Part shown: in pieces, positions 12,722 through 23,493 of the stretch
Layout: each line of letters opens with the position of its first letter
How positions within the stretch are numbered: position 1 is the first letter of the stretch
Source: Paraphysomonas bandaiensis
Lineage: Eukaryota; Chrysophyceae
Length of the DNA stretch: 64,000 bases
NCBI GenBank assembly: GCA_965644295.1
Contig: CBFFRP010000418.1
Span: 62,001-126,000, forward strand
Reading direction: 5' to 3'
Notes under the pieces: generated by a model
Told to the model about the DNA's origin: nothing
Databases searched by the model: none
Seen by the model: only the letters and a program-made list of their open reading frames with translations
Position numbers and translations under genes: made by a program

Positions 12722-13353
12722 TATATCTTATGTAGTCACACATCAGTGACTTAGTTTACTTCCTTTGTAAGTTTGTTCACCTATTACACCTAGGAATGGA
12801 TTTCTCGTATTGCACACGTTTTCTGCTGACTTCAATTGCACACTACATACGGTGTCATTTAACCAACTTAGTTATCCATTTGTTCCTACTGAACTAAAAA
12901 GTGTCATTTGTTCCCACTAAATTTTGTAGATGCTCCTACTAAACTAAAAGTGGCAGCTAAACTAAACTGAAAATGATTAGTTGGGACGAATGACACTTCT
13001 TAATTTAGTAGGTACTTCGGTTAATAATTGCGATTATTTTTGTTGGACATCTGTCACCAAATAATTGCCAATTAGTTGTTATAATCATACTGCAGAACTC
13101 AAAAATGGAGTTTAGAAGAAAAGGAATTAGTATCACTAAACCTTGGATATATGAGGGTTACTGTATGAAGTCGCCTCTTACACTTGCATATCACAAACTG
13201 AAGCAATATCAACCAGATTAAACAGGAATTTCCCCGTCAATTTCTGAATTACTTTTACTCCTTACTACCTTGAAAAGTGCTCAGCTATAGCATGCACATT
13301 CTCAAACACACATTATGATATTCCCTACAACAGTCAGTAAGTTTACAAGCACC
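12722..13353. repeat. Spacer containing an imperfect foldback repeat
   Basis: Between the satellite array and the BART gene. A 37-nt segment (12882-12918) is matched in inverted orientation at 12979-13015, 30 of 37 positions by eye, with a 60-nt spacer. Partial direct copies of GTGTCATTTGTTCC and CCTACTAAACTAAA lie around it. This looks like a decayed foldback/MITE-type element. No coding region is seen. Confidence 0.55.
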
Positions 13354-16300
13354 CTACTTTTTGCTGGCCTTGTCGTCAAAGTCGTCATCATCTTCTTCTC
13401 CCTTTCTAGCTGCTGCTGGTCTGATATTCCTACCTGACCCTTTCTCATCTGCTCCGAAATTATCCATCTCAATATCATCTTCTTCATCATCCTCCCCTTT
13501 GGAACTCTTCTTTGCGGATGAAGGAGACGCTGGACCATCCTTTTCCTCTGCCTTGGTGACTGCCATGCGGGATTGTGCTATAGGTTTCATGATCTACATC
13601 ATCGTTACAAGCTCTGTATATCAAAGTAATCGAAAATAAACCTTCATCAACCTCACGAATGTCTCATACTCAGCGCTGGAAACTAATATCTGAATATAGT
13701 GCATGGCTTTAGGGTCTGCCTCTGATGCTTCCTTACATCGCTTATAGAACTCTTCTTTGGTAACACCCTGATCCCGACAGAAGCCCTGAAGCTCTCCATC
13801 AAACATCTCCTGAAACTTCTGATAGAGATCATAGTATAGGAACTTATGCTCCTCCGCATCAGAAAACTTTTGAGCGTGTTTTAAAAAAAAATTCTCAAAT
13901 TTTGTCTGTAAATGATGTGAAATATTAGTAATAAAATTTGTACATATATATATAGATGTATGTATATATGTAGATAGACGTGAACATGAAAGGTATATGG
14001 TGTTAGCTGGACATCGTATATATATATTACTAGATATAGCTGTACATGATAAGTGCATGAATGTATGCATAGTCGCCTGGAACTCATCATGCATACATAT
14101 ATAGTACAGATTTATACACATGTATATAGGTATGGTTATGTATATGTAGGGTTATGGTGTACCTGAGAGTCATCGTGTATATAATATATACTATAGATAA
14201 ATAGGTATATACATACAATATAGGTATATGGTTTCCTGGAAGTCATGTGTACATATAATAAGGATACAAGAATGCAGGCATATATATGGTGGGATGTACG
14301 AGTTTACCTGAAAGTCATCGTGTATATATATACAGGTATACAGGCATATAGGTATATATGTACATGGATATAAAGTCATGAATGTACATACAGACATATA
14401 CAGCCATAATATATATATATATATACAGGTAGGGATGTAAAGGGGTCATCGTATATATATATATATACATCGGTACAGACATATAGATATAGGGATGTAT
14501 AGGCATATAGGGGTATGCAGGTACAGGCATAGGGAGGTACACAGGGGGTTACCTGGAAGTCATCGTATATATATATATATATACAGGCATATATGGGCAT
14601 AGAGGAGTGTGCATGTGTACAGGCATATAGGGAATAGAGGTATAGGGATATATAGGAATACAGGGGTAAGCAGGTAGGGATATAGAGGGATATAGAGGTA
14701 TAGGGGGGTGCAGGGGTTACCTGGAAGTCATCATGTGTATATAGGGATATAGGGGGATATAGATATAGGCATATACAGGGATATAGAGGGATATACAGGG
14801 ATATAGAGGCATAGAGGGGTATAGGGGGGTGTTGGGGTTACCTGGAAGTCATCATGTGTATATAGGGATATAGGGGGATATAGATATAGGCATATACAGG
14901 GACATAGGGGGATATAGATATAGGCATATAGAGGCATATAGAGGGATATAGAGGTATAGAGGGGTGTTGGGGTTACCTGGAAGTCATCATGTGTATATAG
15001 GCATATAGGGGGATATAGATATAGGCATATAGAGGGATATAGAGGCATATAGAGGTATAGAGGGGTGTTGGGTTACCTGGAAGTCATCATGTGTATATAG
15101 GGATATAGGGGGATATAGAAATAGGCAAATAGAGGGGTATATATAGAGGCATATACAGGGATATAGAGGGGTATAGTGGTATAGGGGGGTGTTGGGGTTA
15201 CCTGGAAGTCATCATGTGTATATAGGGATATAGGGGGATAGAGATATAGGCATATACAGGGATATAGAGGCATATAGAGGTATAGAGGGGTGTTGGGGTT
15301 ACCTGGAAGTCATCACGTGTATATAGGCATATAGGGGGATATAGATATAGGCATATAGAGGGGTATATATAGAGGCATAGAGGGGTATAGGGGGGTGTTG
15401 GGGTTACCTGGAAGTCATCATGTGTATATAGATATAGGCATACACAGGGGTATAGAGGCATATAGAGGGGTATAGTGGTATAGGGGGGTGTTGGGGTTAC
15501 CTGGAAGTCATCATGTGTATATAGGCTTATAGAGGGATATAGATATAGGCATACACAGGGGTATAGAGGTATATAGAGGTATAGAGGGGTGTTGGGGTTA
15601 CCTGGAAGTCATCATGTGTATATAGATATAGGCATACACAGGGGTATAGAGGCATATAGAGGGGTATAGTGGTATAGGGGGGTGTTGGGGTTACCTGGAA
15701 GTCATCATGTGTATATAGGCTTATAGAGGGATATAGATATAGGCATACACAGGGATATAGAGGCATATAGAGGTATAGGGGGGTGTTGGGGTTACCTGGA
15801 AGTCATCATGTGTATATAGGCTTATAGAGGGATATAGATATAGGCATACACAGGGGTATAGAGGTATATAGAGGTATAGAGGGGTGTTGGGGGGTGTTGG
15901 GGTTACCTGGAAGTCATCATGTGTATATAGATATAGGCATACACAGGGGTATAGAGGGATATAGTGGTATAGGGGGGTGTTGGGGTTACCTGGAAGTCAT
16001 CATGTGTATATAGGCTTATAGAGGGATATAGATATAGGCATACACAGGGGTATAGAGGCATATAGAGGGATATAGAGGCATATAGAGGTATAGGGGGGTG
16101 TTGGGGTTACCTGGAAGTCATCATGTGTATATAGATATAGGCATAAACAGGGGTATAGAGGTATATAGTGGTATAGGGGGGTGTTGGGGTTACCTGGAAG
16201 TCATCATGTGTATATAGGGATATAGATATAGGCATACACAGGGGTATAGAGGCATATAGAGGGATATAGAGGTATATAGTGGTACAGGGGGGTGTTGGGG

Positions 16301-17831
16301 TTACCTGGAAGTCATCATGTGTATATAGATATAGGCATACACAGGGGTATAGAGGTATATAGTGGTATAGGGGGGTGTTGGGGTTACCTGGAAGTCATCA
16401 TGTGTATATAGATATAGGCATACACAGGGGTATAGAGGCATACAGAGGGGTATAGTGGTATAGGGGGGTGTTGGGGTTACCTGGAAGTCATCATGTGTAT
16501 ATAGGCTTATAGAGGGATATAGATATAGGCATATAGAGGGGTATAGAGGCATATAGAGGGATATAGAGGCATATAGAGGTATAGGGGGGTGTTGGGGTTA
16601 CCTGGAAGTCATCATGTGTATATAGATATAGGCATACACAGGGGTATAGAGGTATATAGTGGTATAGAGGGGTGTTGGGGTTACCTGGAAGTCATCATGT
16701 GTATATAGATATAGGCATACACAGGGGTATAGAGGCATACAGAGGGGTATAGTGGTATAGGGGGGTGTTGGGGTTACCTGGAAGTCATCATGTGTATATA
16801 GGCTTATAGAGGGATATAGATATAGGCATACACAGGGGTATAGAGGCATATAGAGGGATATAGAGGTATAGGGGGGTGTTGGGGTTACCTGGAAGTCATC
16901 ATGTGTATATAGATATAGGCATACACAGGGGTATAGAGGCATATAGAGGTATATAGTGGTATATAGTGGTATAGGGGGGTGTTGGGGTTACCTGGAAGTC
17001 ATCATGTGTATATAGATATAGGCATACACAGGGGTATAGAGGTATATAGTGGTATAGAGGGGTGTTGGGGTTACCTGGAAGTCATCATGTGTATATAGGC
17101 ATATAGGGGGATATAGATATAGGCATATAGAGGGGTATAGTGGTATAGGGGGGTGTTGGGGTTACCTGGAAGTCATCATGTGTATATAGGCTTATAGAGG
17201 GATATAGATATAGGCATACACAGGGGTATAGAGGCATATAGAGGTATATAGTGGTATAGGGGGGTGTTGGGGTTACCTGGAAGTCATCATGTGTATATAG
17301 ATATAGGCATACACAGGGGTATAGAGGTATATAGAGGTATAGGGGGGTGTTGGGGTTACCTGGAAGTCATCATGTGTATATAGATATAGGCATACACAGG
17401 GGTATAGAGGTATATAGTGGTATGGAGGGGTGTTGGGGTTACCTGGAAGTCATCATGTGTATATAGATATAGGCATACACAGGGGTATAGAGGCATATAG
17501 AGGTATATAGTGGTATAGGGGGGTGTTGGGGTTACCTGGAAGTCATCATGTGTATATAGGCTTATAGAGGGATATAGATATAGGCATACACAGGGGTATA
17601 GAGGCATATAGAGGGGTATAGAGGGGTGTTGGGGTTACCTGGAAGTCATCATGTGTATATAGGGATATAGGGGGATATAGATATAGGCATACACAGGGGT
17701 ATAGAGGCATATAGAGGTATATAGTGGTATAGGGGGGTGCAGGGGGTTACCTGGAAGTCATCGTGAGCTACAAACTCAACGATATTACGAATAAACGGAT
17801 CCTCATATGACTCATTCTGAAGATCTCCCAT
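13354..17831 (-). CDS. BART-domain protein (ARL2BP / CFAP36-like)
   Basis: Three exons on the minus strand: 17831-17751, 13905-13642 and 13593-13354; predicted 194 aa. Intron 1 (17750-13906) is about 3,845 nt and intron 2 is 48 nt. Exon 1 ends with AHDDFQ in phase 0, and exon 2 resumes with TKFENFFLKHAQKFSDAEEH, restoring a continuous BART domain (the fold that binds ARL2/ARL3 GTPases in ARL2BP and CFAP36). The conserved E-x-H-K-F-x-Y-x-D-L-Y-x-K-F core is present. The C-terminal 80 residues are acidic, ending in DDDDFDDKASKK. The family acts in ciliary or ARL-GTPase functions, fitting a flagellated cell. The oddity is intron 1: about fifty times the local median, and largely made of tandem copies of the exon 1/intron 1 boundary. 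I cannot decide between ARL2BP and CFAP36. Confidence 0.82.
14076..17750 (-). repeat. Intronic minisatellite made of duplicated exon1/5' splice-site sequence
   Basis: On the minus strand the unit contains CATGATGACTTCCAGGTAAC, the same sequence as the end of exon 1 (HDDFQ) plus the GTAACC donor at 17751/17750. I count about 31 near-exact copies from 17632 down to 14549, roughly every 70-130 bp. Between them are AT-rich GGCATATAGAGGTATAG-type subrepeats. Four more degenerate copies lie at about 14303, 14229, 14157 and 14076, toward the intron 3' end. Unit length varies because of internal subrepeats. Confidence 0.95.
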
Positions 17832-18581
17832 TACTGTGAATTGATGATAAGAAGATGACTACTTTGAATGGTTTGGTTATGGTTAGTTTAATACTGTGAG
17901 TTGCGCTTACTGAAGATTACATACATACACACACATATAGACACACACGCAGCTAGTGTATGTATGTGTATGTATGTGTATGTATGTATATGTTCATATG
18001 GAGAGACTGTTGCAGAACAATACAACAGAATGATATGTACTCGGACTGTATACAGAGGTATACTGCTGTATTCCGTTATCGCTAAGCTGTAGATCATACA
18101 GTTTAATACATATAGAATACCGATAATACTGAAGAATACCCCGGAACATCTTGCAGTATACTGCTGCTCTTGATGTCTTATGAACCGACCGCTCATTGGC
18201 TGATAATTGTCCAGTCCATTCATTAGTTTTTTTTCGTGTGTGGTGTGTATGTATGTATGTATGTATGTGTATGTACGCGTGTATAGTACTGTATAGCATG
18301 CAGTGTAGCTGTGTGTGTATATGGTAAGAGTGGAGCTGTTAGACTCTTAATGGCCACAGAGCTCACACATCAACATAACACACCTACAAACACACTCAAT
18401 CACATCACTCCATCCTCTCAATCCTTTACCCATATCACTAATCTCTCTGTAGATCTCTCATCCCTCTCCAATCTCCCTCTATATCTCCCTCTACACCTAC
18501 ATACACGTACATACACATACATACACATACATACATAGACATACATACATAGACATACATACATAGACTGTAACTATTAGC
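17832..18581. promoter_or_regulatory. Shared divergent promoter region, BART gene / TRF4 gene
   Basis: The two start codons face away from each other, 750 bp apart. The interval holds TG/CA microsatellites (17920-17995, 18240-18280, 18500-18570), TACTGCTGTA at 18061-18070, the perfect 12-bp palindrome GCAGTATACTGC at 18153-18164, and a T8 run at about 18227. The stretch just before the TRF4 ATG is pyrimidine-rich. The promoter role is inferred from position and motif recurrence. Confidence 0.5.
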
Positions 18582-20474
18582 ATGCCTTCAAAACAATCAC
18601 GTAAACAAATACTTCAACAAAAGGCTCTAGAGAAAAAAAAGATCATTCGACGATTCCAGAAGCAGCAGACGTGTGACAGTATGATCATATCAGACGAGAT
18701 GATCACACGGGCTACTCATCGCTCTGTAGTTGATCGTATACACAGTTTTCTTCCAGGTAGAAAGAAACCAAAGCCAAAGAATGTATGTCATGATCCCAAA
18801 CCAAAGCCTCATGAGATTCCTTATCAATCTGGAGGTGTTGATGTTCCATGGTTGCCTCATGACTGGCAGGAAGTTGGTGTAGAGGGACTGGCAGATGAGC
18901 TCGAAAGATTTGCCAAATATGTGGATTTGGATGATGGGGAGCTTAAGGCTAGAGAGTGTGTGTTAAGAGACTTATCTGACGCTGTCTCTGCCAAGTTTCC
19001 GGATGCTTTGGTTCGTCCATTTGGATCTTATGTAGCAGGCTTGTCTATATTTCTCAGCGATGTAGATATTACGATACTAGGACTCGGAGTGGGAGGAAAT
19101 GAGGAGGAAGAGGAGGAAGATATAGTCGAAAGTGGTGATGTGAACATCTCTGCAGTGGATCCGGCAAACCCCTGTGATGGAGACTCTCATAGCTCTTGCT
19201 CGTATAGTAGTAGCGACGAAAGGACAGTTGTCGCCTCAAGTGACATAAGTTTCAACAGTGCTAATGATTGTGACATGGGTGAAGGGTTCGACTTACACGT
19301 GTCTATGACCTCCAACCTATCGACTGCAGAGAGCACAAGCTCCCGAAGAAGTTCTCGTGGCAGCGTATCAGCGGAACGAGAACAGGAGCTGAGTGTGCTG
19401 CGCGCCCTGGGTTCGGTGCTCAGGGGAATGGACTGGGTAAGCAACCTGGAAGTGCGATCGAAGGCAAGGGTTCCCATCATCAACACCACTCACAGGGCGG
19501 GAATCGAGTTAGATGTGTCTCTTGGCCTGCCTAATTCTGATACATCCGCTCTTGTGGCGCGAATCAGTACGGTCTCAGGGTACCAACATGCCTTCAGGGT
19601 AGTATCATCGTTTCTCAAGGTATTTCTGCATCAGATGTATTTGGACAAGCCATTCACAGGCGGCATTGGGTCGTACAAATTATATGTTATGCTTGCACAT
19701 GTCATTGTCAATGTCCTTGGTAGTATACCGGAAAGTGATCCTCCATGCGACCCTGGCAGGCTGCTGGTTACCTTCTTCAGGCACTTTGGAGTCCCCGCTA
19801 ATTTGAACAAACTCACCGCCTTGCATGTTCTTGGCGCGGAAGCTGATTTTAGCCGGACAGATCGAGTGGAGGTATGTCAAGCTGTGTTCACGAGAGCCTA
19901 TAATATCATCAAACGGGCTGTGGCATATGGTCCGAGTAAGGTGGGACAGGGACGGCAACTTGAAGGTGAGCGCCGCTCGCTGTTATCTCTGCTGCTGGTT
20001 CGTCACGAAGCCATGTGTCGAGAGAGGCTGCGGGCTGCTAATCAGTGCATACGAGAAGGCTGGATGCTACCAGCTGATAAGGACAGAACTGGCCAGAGAG
20101 TTCTTAGTGCAATACAGAAAGATCATGGTGGAGCTTTGGGTATATCATGGGAGGAGGTGAAGCGAGTTGACCCGGTGCTGTGGGAGCGCCTCCGGTGTAT
20201 TTCAAATGTAAACTCTATAACTAGGGGAAGACAAGAGCAAAAGGCTGACAATAAGAGGGCTCGCTCTATATCAAGTAGACAAGACACAAATGGTAGTGGA
20301 AAGAAAAGAAAGCGTATGGATAGAGACGAGGAGTTTCCGCGAGGCCCGATAAGAAGAGGAGTGCAACTACCGTCAGGTGGTAGAGGAAGAGGTGGGGGTA
20401 GAGGTAACGGCCAGAGTGGTCGGGGTAGGGGAAATAGCCAGAGTGGTCGAGGAAAGAAGCGAAGGCAGCAATAG
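18582..20474 (+). CDS. TRF4: Non-canonical poly(A) polymerase, TRF4/PAPD5 (TENT4) type
   Basis: Single-exon gene, 630 aa. After a basic N-terminus, PWLPHDW opens the nucleotidyltransferase fold. The signature FGSYVAGLSIFLSDVDI gives the first two catalytic aspartates at about 160 and 162; the third is in GIELDVSLG, about 310. The central/PAP-associated domain shows LDKPFTGGIGSYKLYVML, characteristic of TRF4-family enzymes. The C-terminus is an RGG/Gly-Ser-Arg tail ending KKRRQQ, a plausible RNA-binding segment. In the family it adds short oligo(A) tails to nuclear RNAs in the TRAMP complex, for exosome decay or 3'-end maturation. Unusual: a roughly 90-residue acidic/serine-rich insert (about 172-262, beginning NEEEEEEDI) sits between the second and third catalytic aspartates. 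The lack of introns contrasts with many neighbours. Start ATG follows a pyrimidine/CA-rich leader. Confidence 0.9.
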   Translation: MPSKQSRKQILQQKALEKKKIIRRFQKQQTCDSMIISDEMITRATHRSVVDRIHSFLPGRKKPKPKNVCHDPKPKPHEIPYQSGGVDVPWLPHDWQEVGVEGLADELERFAKYVDLDDGELKARECVLRDLSDAVSAKFPDALVRPFGSYVAGLSIFLSDVDITILGLGVGGNEEEEEEDIVESGDVNISAVDPANPCDGDSHSSCSYSSSDERTVVASSDISFNSANDCDMGEGFDLHVSMTSNLSTAESTSSRRSSRGSVSAEREQELSVLRALGSVLRGMDWVSNLEVRSKARVPIINTTHRAGIELDVSLGLPNSDTSALVARISTVSGYQHAFRVVSSFLKVFLHQMYLDKPFTGGIGSYKLYVMLAHVIVNVLGSIPESDPPCDPGRLLVTFFRHFGVPANLNKLTALHVLGAEADFSRTDRVEVCQAVFTRAYNIIKRAVAYGPSKVGQGRQLEGERRSLLSLLLVRHEAMCRERLRAANQCIREGWMLPADKDRTGQRVLSAIQKDHGGALGISWEEVKRVDPVLWERLRCISNVNSITRGRQEQKADNKRARSISSRQDTNGSGKKRKRMDRDEEFPRGPIRRGVQLPSGGRGRGGGRGNGQSGRGRGNSQSGRGKKRRQQ

Positions 20475-21518
20475 CCATGGCTTATTTGTTCATAATAGGT
20501 CTGAAAATAGAACTAGTATTTTATGTCGTGTGCAAATTAGTACAAAGGAACAATTGCTGTCGTATTTTAGAGTGCGACTCGAATGCAAACTGTCATGCAT
20601 TACTATATAGATTTATAGTGATTCATATTGTCTTACTTCAAGTAATAAGCGATATTGAGCTAAGGCAGGCATGGATTGCGAAGCACCATTCCGATTGTGG
20701 CCTGAGGTTGAGAAGTGAATACGTGGCAATTGTTTGAGGTTGAGTAGGTTTCTTGTGGTGATTAATACAATCTGAAAGTAAAAGTCACAATATGAGGCAA
20801 TAATATGAATTATTGTTTATTGTCCCCCGCACGACTTATAGACTATGAAGAGTACACAGAGTTTAAGTAAAAGGAAAGTTGATTGAAAAGTATGATATCC
20901 CGCTATAATATATACTATGGTGCAATGTACTTTAGTTTTCAACACTTTATCGTAATCAATTAGTTTTTGAAATTAACTAGCCATTAACCATTAATCTTTT
21001 GTCAGCTGTCAGTGCACTCTAGTGTAGATTGTAGATGTCTACCATACAAAAGAGTTGTAAATTCGAGCTAGAGTCGATGTCTTGTTCTGCTCTATATCTG
21101 TAATGGGTAGATATGTAGTTATATGCGAGCACAGTTTATAATTAGATAATCAGTTTATATATTTCTTTGTTTCTCTCTTTGATTCCGTGAACGACACTGG
21201 TTACACCATTGGTGCACTGAAACACTAGCTTTAAATTCTTTTCCAATATACAAGTACATATTTCATTTTAATTACGTGAGGTAGTGGTCTAACCGAACAT
21301 AGGATGAGAAATAATTGAACGTGAGAAACAGTGAACATATACCAAATGCACATCCACTTGCTCTGACGGGGCCGTGTTGCATTTGCCATACTTGTCATTC
21401 ACTCTTCTGGGTGTGGTCACAAAACTAACCATTCAGCTATCTACTGTGTAAAGCGGAGACAAAATACATATAGCTTCACCTAAATAGTGTACATTAAGTG
21501 ACAGGGACACTGTGGATA
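20475..21518. other. AT-rich convergent spacer
   Basis: Tail-to-tail spacer between the TRF4 and sugar-transporter genes. No supported gene, RNA or repeat is seen; the small ORFs just after 20474 run on from TRF4 in other frames. Confidence 0.5.
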
Positions 21519-22628
21519 CTATGACGGGGTTGTTGTGGCCTGATGGTCTAATGTATAATTGAAAATGGAAATAACAGTAACCAGCATTCCGATAGCTACA
21601 AACATATCGATATCATTTCCTAGAAAAAAATACCCTGCTACGGATACTATGATTATAGATACGGCGGTCGCAAAGCACTTCAGCACTGCATCGGCGTATT
21701 TGAGAGTAGCTGCAACAAGCATACCTCCAGCTCCTTGTAGAAGCACAACTGCTACTGTAACCCAAGACCACCCTTCCAACATACCACTGTGCCAACCACT
21801 ATCATTAGCAGTGGGATCTTTCTGTGTCTGTAACGTGCTCAACAACATAGAGGCCTGATACAGGGCCAATAGAAATATACTGTAGAATGCCAATTGAAAA
21901 TTTCTTTCCCATATTGTGGTAGTATCATCCTTGTCCTTGAGTAGGGCTTCAAAATATACAGCGGAAAAACCAGAGATCGTTGCCTGTAGTAGAGTAGCCA
22001 GAAGACCCATTAGAGACTCCATTCTGTCTACTGTTAACGATGGATTTGATTCCGCCTCAGGTGGTTTGTTGATTATGGGAGATGCTACTAATATACACCC
22101 AACAACCAGTAACAGTAAGGCACGCCACTTAGTAGCTGAGTACTGCCGACCCAGTATCAACGTTGCGAATGCCGCTGTAGTAAAGATCTTAAGCTGAATA
22201 CATACAGTAAACACAGGGGCGCCTATACGCGGCACTGAATAGAATGGGAGCATATTGGATATACTGTACAAGACCACAAGCACCACTACTTTCTTTCCAT
22301 TCCAGAGAAGAGTCAATAGCCGATGACAGTGTTGTATAGGAGTGACTGTTGATTGTGTTGTTGATCTCTTTCCTCCATGTTGAAGTACAGTGAGTGCACC
22401 TGAACACATCAGTTTAATGAGCTCTGCAGCCACAATGACCTCAACGGACGAGTAGTGCTCTTTCAGGATACCTCTTGAGTAGCTTGTTGCAATGCTATGA
22501 CTGTAATGGAGTTAGAGTTATGTTGTTATGTGCATATGTGCATACCCGGCTGTCTGGATGCATACAAGAGCAAGCACACAGATGCGGATAACAGCCAATG
22601 AGTTGCTGTTTTCATCGTCAACTGACAT
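21519..22628 (-). CDS. Nucleotide-sugar transporter (SLC35A / Nuc_sug_transp family)
   Basis: Two exons on the minus strand, 22628-22546 and 22500-21519, with a 45-nt intron (GTATGC...TTACAG); predicted 354 aa. Adding exon 1 supplies the first transmembrane helix (LAVIRICVLALVCIQTAG) and the loop into helix 2 (YSSVEVIVAAELIK). About ten hydrophobic segments follow. Family landmarks include YSISNMLPFYSV, VFTVCIQLKIFTTA, the GFSAVYFEALLK segment and the terminal LKYADAVLKCFATAVSIIIV. The family exchanges UDP-Gal, UDP-GlcNAc or CMP-sialic acid for UMP/CMP across the Golgi or ER membrane; substrate cannot be told from sequence. The loop after helix 5 (NKPPEAESNPS) is cytosolic-type. Length matches the family (about 320-390 aa). 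It shares an upstream region, now containing a transposon, with the EXS gene. Confidence 0.88.
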
Positions 22629-23493
22629 GCTATGAGCTTAAATATACATAGATGACATGCTGTTTAGTGTGTACTGTGTATGTGTGATAGTTAGTGCAGA
22701 TGGTTGCAAGCTATGAGTGACAGTTGCTGATGTCTGTTAATATATGCATACGCCGATAGGGTCATCCATGTATGTATGTACATACTGCAGGCGGACACAC
22801 TATCGTACGAGAGCAGCTCTATGTACAGCAGTGTATGTGTATGTATACAGCAGCAGTGTATGTGTATGTATACAGCAGCAGTGTGTATGTATACAGCAGC
22901 AGTGTGTATGTATACAGCAGCAGTGTGTGTATGTATACAGCAGTAGTGTGCATGTGTATATGGTACAGTCAGTTCGCGTTATGGTGGATGGTGTGTACCA
23001 TAAGCCATACTGTCCACCACAACGGCACCATCCACGATTAGAAAACCCGGGTTTTTGCTGCAAAAAACCAGGTTTTTATACAAAACACAGTTTTTGGCTT
23101 GTAAAACCATGGTTTTATACTGAAAACCCCTAAGTCAATTAATTAATTAATTGTACTTTTCTGTATATTTCCTATCAATTTTTTCACAACAATCCACCAA
23201 AATAGGGATTTTTATTTAAAACTATAGGTTTGTATATAAATCGGGGATTTTATACAAAAATCCCCGTACCAAGCCTAAATTCATCCACTATAACGGCGAT
23301 ATCCACCATACGTCGTCCACCATAACGCGAACTGACTGTACATGTAGACGTCAGTATGGCAGTACAGAGTGCTTATATCTGACACACACACACACACATA
23401 CATACATATCTATACATACACACACATATATAACCACACCCTCTCTTACAATCATACCCCTAACCTCCCCCTCCCCCCCCTCTCCCTCTCACC
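22629..23493. promoter_or_regulatory. Shared divergent promoter region, SLC35A gene / EXS gene
   Basis: Start codons lie 865 bp apart, about 492 bp if the inserted MITE (22966-23338) is removed. At 22822-22945 there are five or more tandem copies of a unit of the type GTATACAGCAGCAGTGT, a local expansion of the ACAGCAG motif seen at other gene starts. A CA microsatellite (23380-23430) and a C-rich tract (23455-23490) precede the EXS ATG. Confidence 0.5.
22966..23338. mobile_element. Non-autonomous Tc1/mariner-pogo-type DNA transposon (MITE), 373 bp
   Basis: Perfect 23-bp terminal inverted repeats at 22966-22988 and 23316-23338, beginning CAGTCAGTTCGCGTTATGG. They are flanked by TA on both sides (22964-22965 and 23339-23340), the target-site duplication expected of Tc1/mariner/pogo elements. 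Sub-terminal motifs of the type TCCACCATAACG recur (around 23012, 23283, 23302, 23316), as expected for transposase binding sites. The interior is AT-rich with AAAACC/GGTTTT direct and inverted repeats and no open frame, so it must be mobilised in trans. The intact TIRs suggest a fairly recent insertion. Confidence 0.9.

Noticed and set aside
14076-17750. CRISPR array
   Set aside because: Eukaryotic context; spacers are themselves repeats of variable length and the repeat equals an exon boundary.
14191-17831. Many small minus-strand frames rich in Pro-Leu-Tyr and THDDFQVTP
   Set aside because: They are the intronic minisatellite read through; only the first copy (17751-17831) is exon.
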